64,000 nucleotides of DNA, taken from NCBI GenBank assembly GCA_014905825.1, contig JACGCN010000017.1, forward strand, positions 496,001 through 560,000, written 5' to 3'. Below the pieces are notes generated by a model. The model saw only the letters and a program-made list of their open reading frames with translations. It ran no database searches and was not told the origin of the DNA. Origin of the DNA: Lyophyllum atratum. Lineage: Eukaryota; Basidiomycota; Agaricomycetes; Agaricales; Lyophyllaceae. Shown piece by piece: positions 56,134 through 64,000 of the stretch (its first letter is position 1; every line of letters begins with the position of its first letter). A program made the position numbers and the translations under genes.

Positions 56134-56485
56134 GTTTCCTGTGTCCCGATGCGATTCTTAGAGATGTCTGGCGACCTGATCGCGGAACGAATGAGTTAGC
56201 TATCTTGGGAGCATGTGCATAGAGCATGTACCTTGGGCTAACCTGTAATCACCCGGATATAAAGGAGTGACTGAGCGAGCGGGCTGGGAATAGTCGACGT
56301 GGAAGTTGGAGGAACGGGTGAGTGGTGACGTTGACGAGCTTCACGTGGGTTGCTTTGAGCTTGTTTATTCTTGAGACCTCCGGACCACTTGCTGCCATCC
56401 CCCGGATGATCTGTCACTCTGCACAACCGAGCGCATTTCTCCTCCGAACCACCAAAATAAACTACCTAGCTCAACGTAATCAATC
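56134..56485. promoter_or_regulatory. Shared promoter region, OST4 / QCR8
   Basis: 352 bp between two divergent small-gene ATGs. CACGTGGGTTGC at 56342 and CTTCCAC-type words are possible sites, but none is assigned. Confidence 0.4.
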
Positions 56486-57461
56486 ATGAGGCCCTCTATT
56501 GCACGTTTAAGCAACATGCCCGGACGTACGTCCTCCTCATGCCAGGTCTCTATCGTGAGCATTGGCTGATAAATTTGGACTTTATATTCCACACCTCGCG
56601 TCGTCTCTTCAAAACGGGTTTCCTTTCCCGACCGAAATTAACGCAACGGGAATATCAAATCTCGATCTTTCTCTTTTTCTTTCTACTCCCAAAACTCCAA
56701 ACCTACGAATTGTGTCGATTACGAATGGGGTCTGACTTGTAACTCTGTCGACCACACAGCCAAGTCCTTCGTGAGTTGACGGTAAACCTTTTGCGCGATA
56801 GCGGGAACCTCACGATGAAAGGAAGAACGTTTGGTGGGGTGACAAGGCCAATCTCGTCCCCCAAAAGGGTGTAATCCAATACAGTGTGTCATATCCCCAT
56901 CCCCTATACCACTCCTGAACTTGATCCTCCTTTCACAATGCAATCCACCGTCCTATTCCTACGTGCATCTCAATATCGCGTCACTATCTTCCCAACTGCA
57001 TGAAAAATGGACGAATCATGGCTCTACTTTCTATTGAAACGCACGCACGAAATGAATTGGGTGCCCATGCAACAGCGCTATCACCCTTTTTTTTAAGAGC
57101 CGCGCCTCATATGTTCCGTGACTACCTTTTCAACGGCTATCGGAGGCTCTCGCACGAGTTCCCGTACTGGGCGATTCCTTTCGGAATGGGTGAGTGCGAG
57201 TTATTCACATATAATGTGTCCTCTTCTGTTCTCCCATCGCAACCTTTGCATGTGGTTCGCCTCTGCCTATGCCGACCAAGATGGGCTTACCCACGGAATT
57301 GAAATTATGCCCAGGGACAGCCGTATTTTGAACGATCTGTATTCTGGCAACCATGTTAACATCAGTCCTCAGGCTACGCCACCTATACATGGGCCAATGA
57401 GACCGACTTCTACCGGAAAAGCAAAGCTTCAGTCTACGCTGGAGAACGCCATGAGGATTAG
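56486..57461 (+). CDS. QCR8: Ubiquinol-cytochrome c reductase subunit 8
   Basis: Small subunit of mitochondrial complex III. Exon 1 from ATG 56486 reads MRPSIARLSNMPG, the classic QCR8 start. After an intron the next exon has NVWWGDKANLVPQKGVIQY. An intron from GTGTGTCATA to ..CAACAG (about 56894-57083) gives the family motif TLSPFFLRAAPHMF and RDYLFNGYRRLSHEFPYWAI. A final intron (about 57188-57380, GTGAGT..CAG) joins PFGMGYATYTWANETDFYRK and KASVYAGERHED, stop 57459-57461. About 100 aa, one membrane span in the C-terminal half, as in the family. The junction after exon 1 is not certain; splicing at GTAC/GTCC to ..GATGAAAG keeps frame. Confidence 0.85.
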
Positions 57462-57830
57462 CTGCAAAAGACGCATCAAAGGTGAAGATTAAAGATTTGT
57501 GTATCATATGAGCGACTGTAACACTCGTATTAAACCATGTACTCGAATTTTGAAAGCCATACTTGGCACCCTATTACCTGTTCAAGCCAGAGCTAAGCGC
57601 TGAACGTTGAGTAATTGTCCTGACCATGCGTCTTCTCTGTCAGTTTGGATAGACCTTGGATTGAGCTTCCCGTGGCCTGACGAGACTCAGACTCAGAGTC
57701 AAGACAATGTCAAGAGTCACAGAAACGTCACGTGGAAAGCCAAATCACGAAATGGCCGGCCCTGATGCAATTTAAAATTCGCCAACCTTGTGTGCTGCCT
57801 GACAGTGACACTATATTTTTGCAGACTGCC
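57462..57830. other. Intergenic, SNF2 gene upstream region
   Basis: No supported feature other than the expected promoter. Tandem doublet GACTCAGACTCAGAGTC at about 57685. Confidence 0.4.
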
Positions 57831-61838
<4,008 letters not shown>

Positions 61839-62931
61839 TAGATACCTGAGCCCTCCTTTCCCCGAATCTTGCTGTCGACTGCTTCCTCGCACCAACAAAG
61901 TGTACATCACAGCACAGCACTTGCATACCCCTGTAGCTGTCATATATTATCAACCACTGTATTATATACTAATAGCATTCCGAATATTACCTAGATTGTA
62001 GACTTTCCTTTGCTATACTATGTAGCATGTTCCTGTAAGCCGTATGTCCCAAAAGGGTAGCGCGACTGTTGTCTAAGCCCATCTATATTATAAAAGAGCT
62101 CGATAACCAAACGAGCCTTTTCATTCGTCGATCACGAAGACAAACGTCAAAGACAAACCGGCCATCTCGGGCTTGCCATCCTGGGGAGCCAGACACAAAC
62201 TGGGCAACGTGGATGATCGGGCCGCCAAGCGGCGATGCAAACAAACGGTCACGACGAATCCAGAACTTTCTCTCTGACTAGATATAAAACTGCTAATGTA
62301 TCCCACCTCCTGGCAATCTATATAAGAAATGGAAGTGATTTTTCCCCACGGGTAGACAAACGTCAAAATTCACGTGACTTAAGTGAGCATTCTGATTGGC
62401 TGGCCACTAGACAAACGTCAGAGACAAATTGAGACAAACTACTCAGCAGGCCCAAGGGGATCGTGAGCAGGAGGCTCACAAGGAGTGCAAGACGGGCTGC
62501 ACAATTTCACATTAGACGAACATCAGATGGGCTCAAAATGGGTTATGAGATGAGACATGGAATGGGTATGAAATGTGATGGTAAGATGCTGTAAGATGGT
62601 GCAAGAGACAGGTACAAGTCGAGCGGGCCGCCATGGATCGGCGCGAGTCGGCAAGTTAGGAGATGGGAGAAGGGGCAGAGTACGAGGTACAGGGTGCGTA
62701 TCGCGGCGCCGTGCCCATGACACATGAGCTAGGCATGAGATGAGATTGGATGCTCTTTTCAATTTCTCAAGTGACTTTTTGTATACTGATCTTGCCGGTG
62801 GATAAATTCACCTGTCGACTATTATATAGTCCAACCTCACGTTCCGTGCGTAGCACGGGTTACGGCTAGTTGGAGCCAAACAATGCGCTCAGTCGCGTAA
62901 TCCCGGAGATTTCTGTATTTTGTCAACCATC
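61839..62931. other. Intergenic with repeat words and a Helitron-like end
   Basis: AGACAAACGTCA occurs at 62138, 62354 and 62409, with related GAGACAAA words nearby, suggesting mobile-element debris. A candidate Helitron 3' end is listed separately. A purine-rich run at 62520-62600 repeats ATGGGxTATGA-like words. No gene supported. Confidence 0.5.
62844..62869 (+). mobile_element. Candidate Helitron 3' terminus
   Basis: Hairpin CCGTGC-GTA-GCACGG (62844-62858), then seven bases and CTAG (62866-62869) followed by T. A GC hairpin a few bases before CTRR with insertion before T is the known Helitron 3' end. The 5' TC end is not located; no Rep/helicase ORF is present, so a non-autonomous or remnant copy. 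Confidence 0.5.
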
Positions 62932-63925
62932 ATGTTTCAAGCAGCCCCTCGACTGGTAAGTAGTGGGCACCATCTAATACTTATGAATGTGAAGCTGAGT
63001 TCTCTTGAAATGTAGCCGAGAAGGACGCTTCTATCTGCCTCGGTGGCAGCCAGCGGCCTTGCGCTGCACACATCACCAGAACGAGAGAAGGTGCGTTGGC
63101 TCAGCTGCACGATCTGTTACCGGACTGAAATACAATGGTAGCCTTCAATATACCCCAGTGCAATTCCTGATATACTAATTGTAGAGACACCGTCGCCATT
63201 GGAGCAGCAGATTCGTCTCGCACGTCGAAAAGTCCAGGACACCTACCACGAAGCACACGCGCAAGTCCAGGGCGTAGTATCACGATGGATTGGGGTCGAG
63301 CATGCGATTGAAAGTGCGTATCCTTTGACCGCGCTACGGGGCTCTTCAACTGATACTGACGAGTACAGACCGCGTGAAATCAATTATTTCACCTAATAAA
63401 TCACTTACACCCGGCCTACTCTACGTCGGCGTGGCGACTCTCACCGGTTCCATCCTGGCGCGCAACAGAATGCTCCCCACGCGCCTTATCCTACCACCCA
63501 TCTTCCTCTTTGTCTCCGCGAAGAAGTTCCTCCCGCAAACCACGGCGAACCTCACGTCGTACCTCGGCTCTCTAGAAGAGAGATACGCCCCAACTCTCGC
63601 GGAGAAGCACGAGATCGCGAATGCACACACACGGATAACGTGGGAGCGCATCAAGGAAAAATCGCAGAGCGGACGGCAATGGGTGAACAAAGAGGCGGAG
63701 GTTGCGGTGGACAAGGTGCAGGAGGTGACGGGTCTGAAGCTGAAGGAGACTTTGGGCTGGAATCTGAAGCAACCCGCCATTGAACGCATCGAGGCTAGGA
63801 CTTCGGAGATTGCGAAGGCGGTGGAGGAAAGGGCCGAGGAGACCAAGGCCGCGGTGAAAAAGACAGCAGAGGAGGTCAAAGATCAGACGGCCACGAAGGT
63901 GGAGGAGATTAAAAGATTGGTATGA
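62932..63925 (+). CDS. MICOS complex subunit MIC26/MIC27 (apolipoprotein O-like)
   Basis: Subunit of the mitochondrial contact site and cristae organising system in the inner membrane. Exon 1 from ATG 62932 is MFQAAPRL. The intron 62956-63013 joins PRRTLLSASVAASGLALHTS, a likely presequence. Further exons give LEQQIRLARRKVQDTYHEAH, VQGVVSRWIGVEHAIENRVK and the paired membrane region SLTPGLLYVGVATLTGSILA and LILPPIFLFVSAKKFLPQTT with the Gly-rich first span typical of the family. A C-terminal amphipathic helix region (IEARTSEIAKAVEERAEETK) is apolipoprotein-like. Stop 63923-63925. Order and spans fit the fungal Mic26/27 proteins. Confidence 0.85.
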
Positions 63926-64000
63926 TGTTTGTTCCTTGCCTAGACTTTCTCACATAGATTGCTGCGCTCTCGAGCCACTTTTTCTTCCTTCCATTTCTCG

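Overview
This window looks like genomic DNA of a filamentous basidiomycete, probably a mushroom-forming Agaricomycete. Almost every gene is split by short (about 40-80 nt) GT..AG introns. Several families are typical of that group: GT61 glycosyltransferases, heme-thiolate haloperoxidases, giant DUF6606/DUF3638/DUF3645 proteins and P450 clusters. Gene models below were assembled by hand from ORF pieces and splice motifs, so internal exon borders are approximate unless stated.

Layout. 1-1.4 kb: 5' part of COQ8 (minus). 1.7-2.7 kb: a conserved-looking Pro/Ser-rich protein (plus). 3.1-12.8 kb: one gene on the minus strand for a giant (about 3,100 aa) ATPase-like protein. 13.5-14.5 kb: a two-RRM RNA-binding protein with a putative mitochondrial presequence. 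15.2-19.4 kb: a divergent pair, an MFS sugar transporter and L-rhamnonate dehydratase, probably part of L-rhamnose use. 19.6-23.6 kb: an F-box-like protein, an unassigned protein and a heme haloperoxidase-like protein. 23.7 and 28.9 kb: two intron-containing tRNA-Thr genes (CGT and TGT anticodons) flanking an OTU deubiquitinase and an F-box-like hypothetical.

29-38.6 kb is the accessory island. A tandem array of broken cytochrome P450 first exons precedes one longer P450 gene. That P450 is cut by a short copia-type LTR element that encodes only Gag (a TR-GAG), with a 5-bp target duplication and identical 218-bp LTRs. One LTR is itself cut by a 4.67-kb hAT-type DNA transposon with an 8-bp target duplication and matching terminal inverted repeats. 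The hAT gene appears intact. It encodes an N-terminal Ulp1-like (C48) cysteine protease joined through an in-frame intron to a C2H2-type zinc finger and hAT transposase. This fusion is the most unusual object in the window.

39-64 kb returns to housekeeping genes: a small membrane protein fragment, a GT61 glycosyltransferase, a rhodopsin-domain membrane protein, mitochondrial ribosomal protein bL31m, EMC1, a TSL1/TPS3-type trehalose synthase regulatory subunit, the tiny OST4, QCR8, an ISWI-like SNF2 ATPase with a PHD finger, and a MIC26/MIC27 (apolipoprotein O-like) MICOS subunit. A Helitron-like 3' terminus lies about 60 bp upstream of the MICOS gene. Mitochondrial functions (COQ8, bL31m, QCR8, MICOS, perhaps the RRM protein) and ER functions (EMC1, OST4) recur, but nothing suggests they form a functional cluster.
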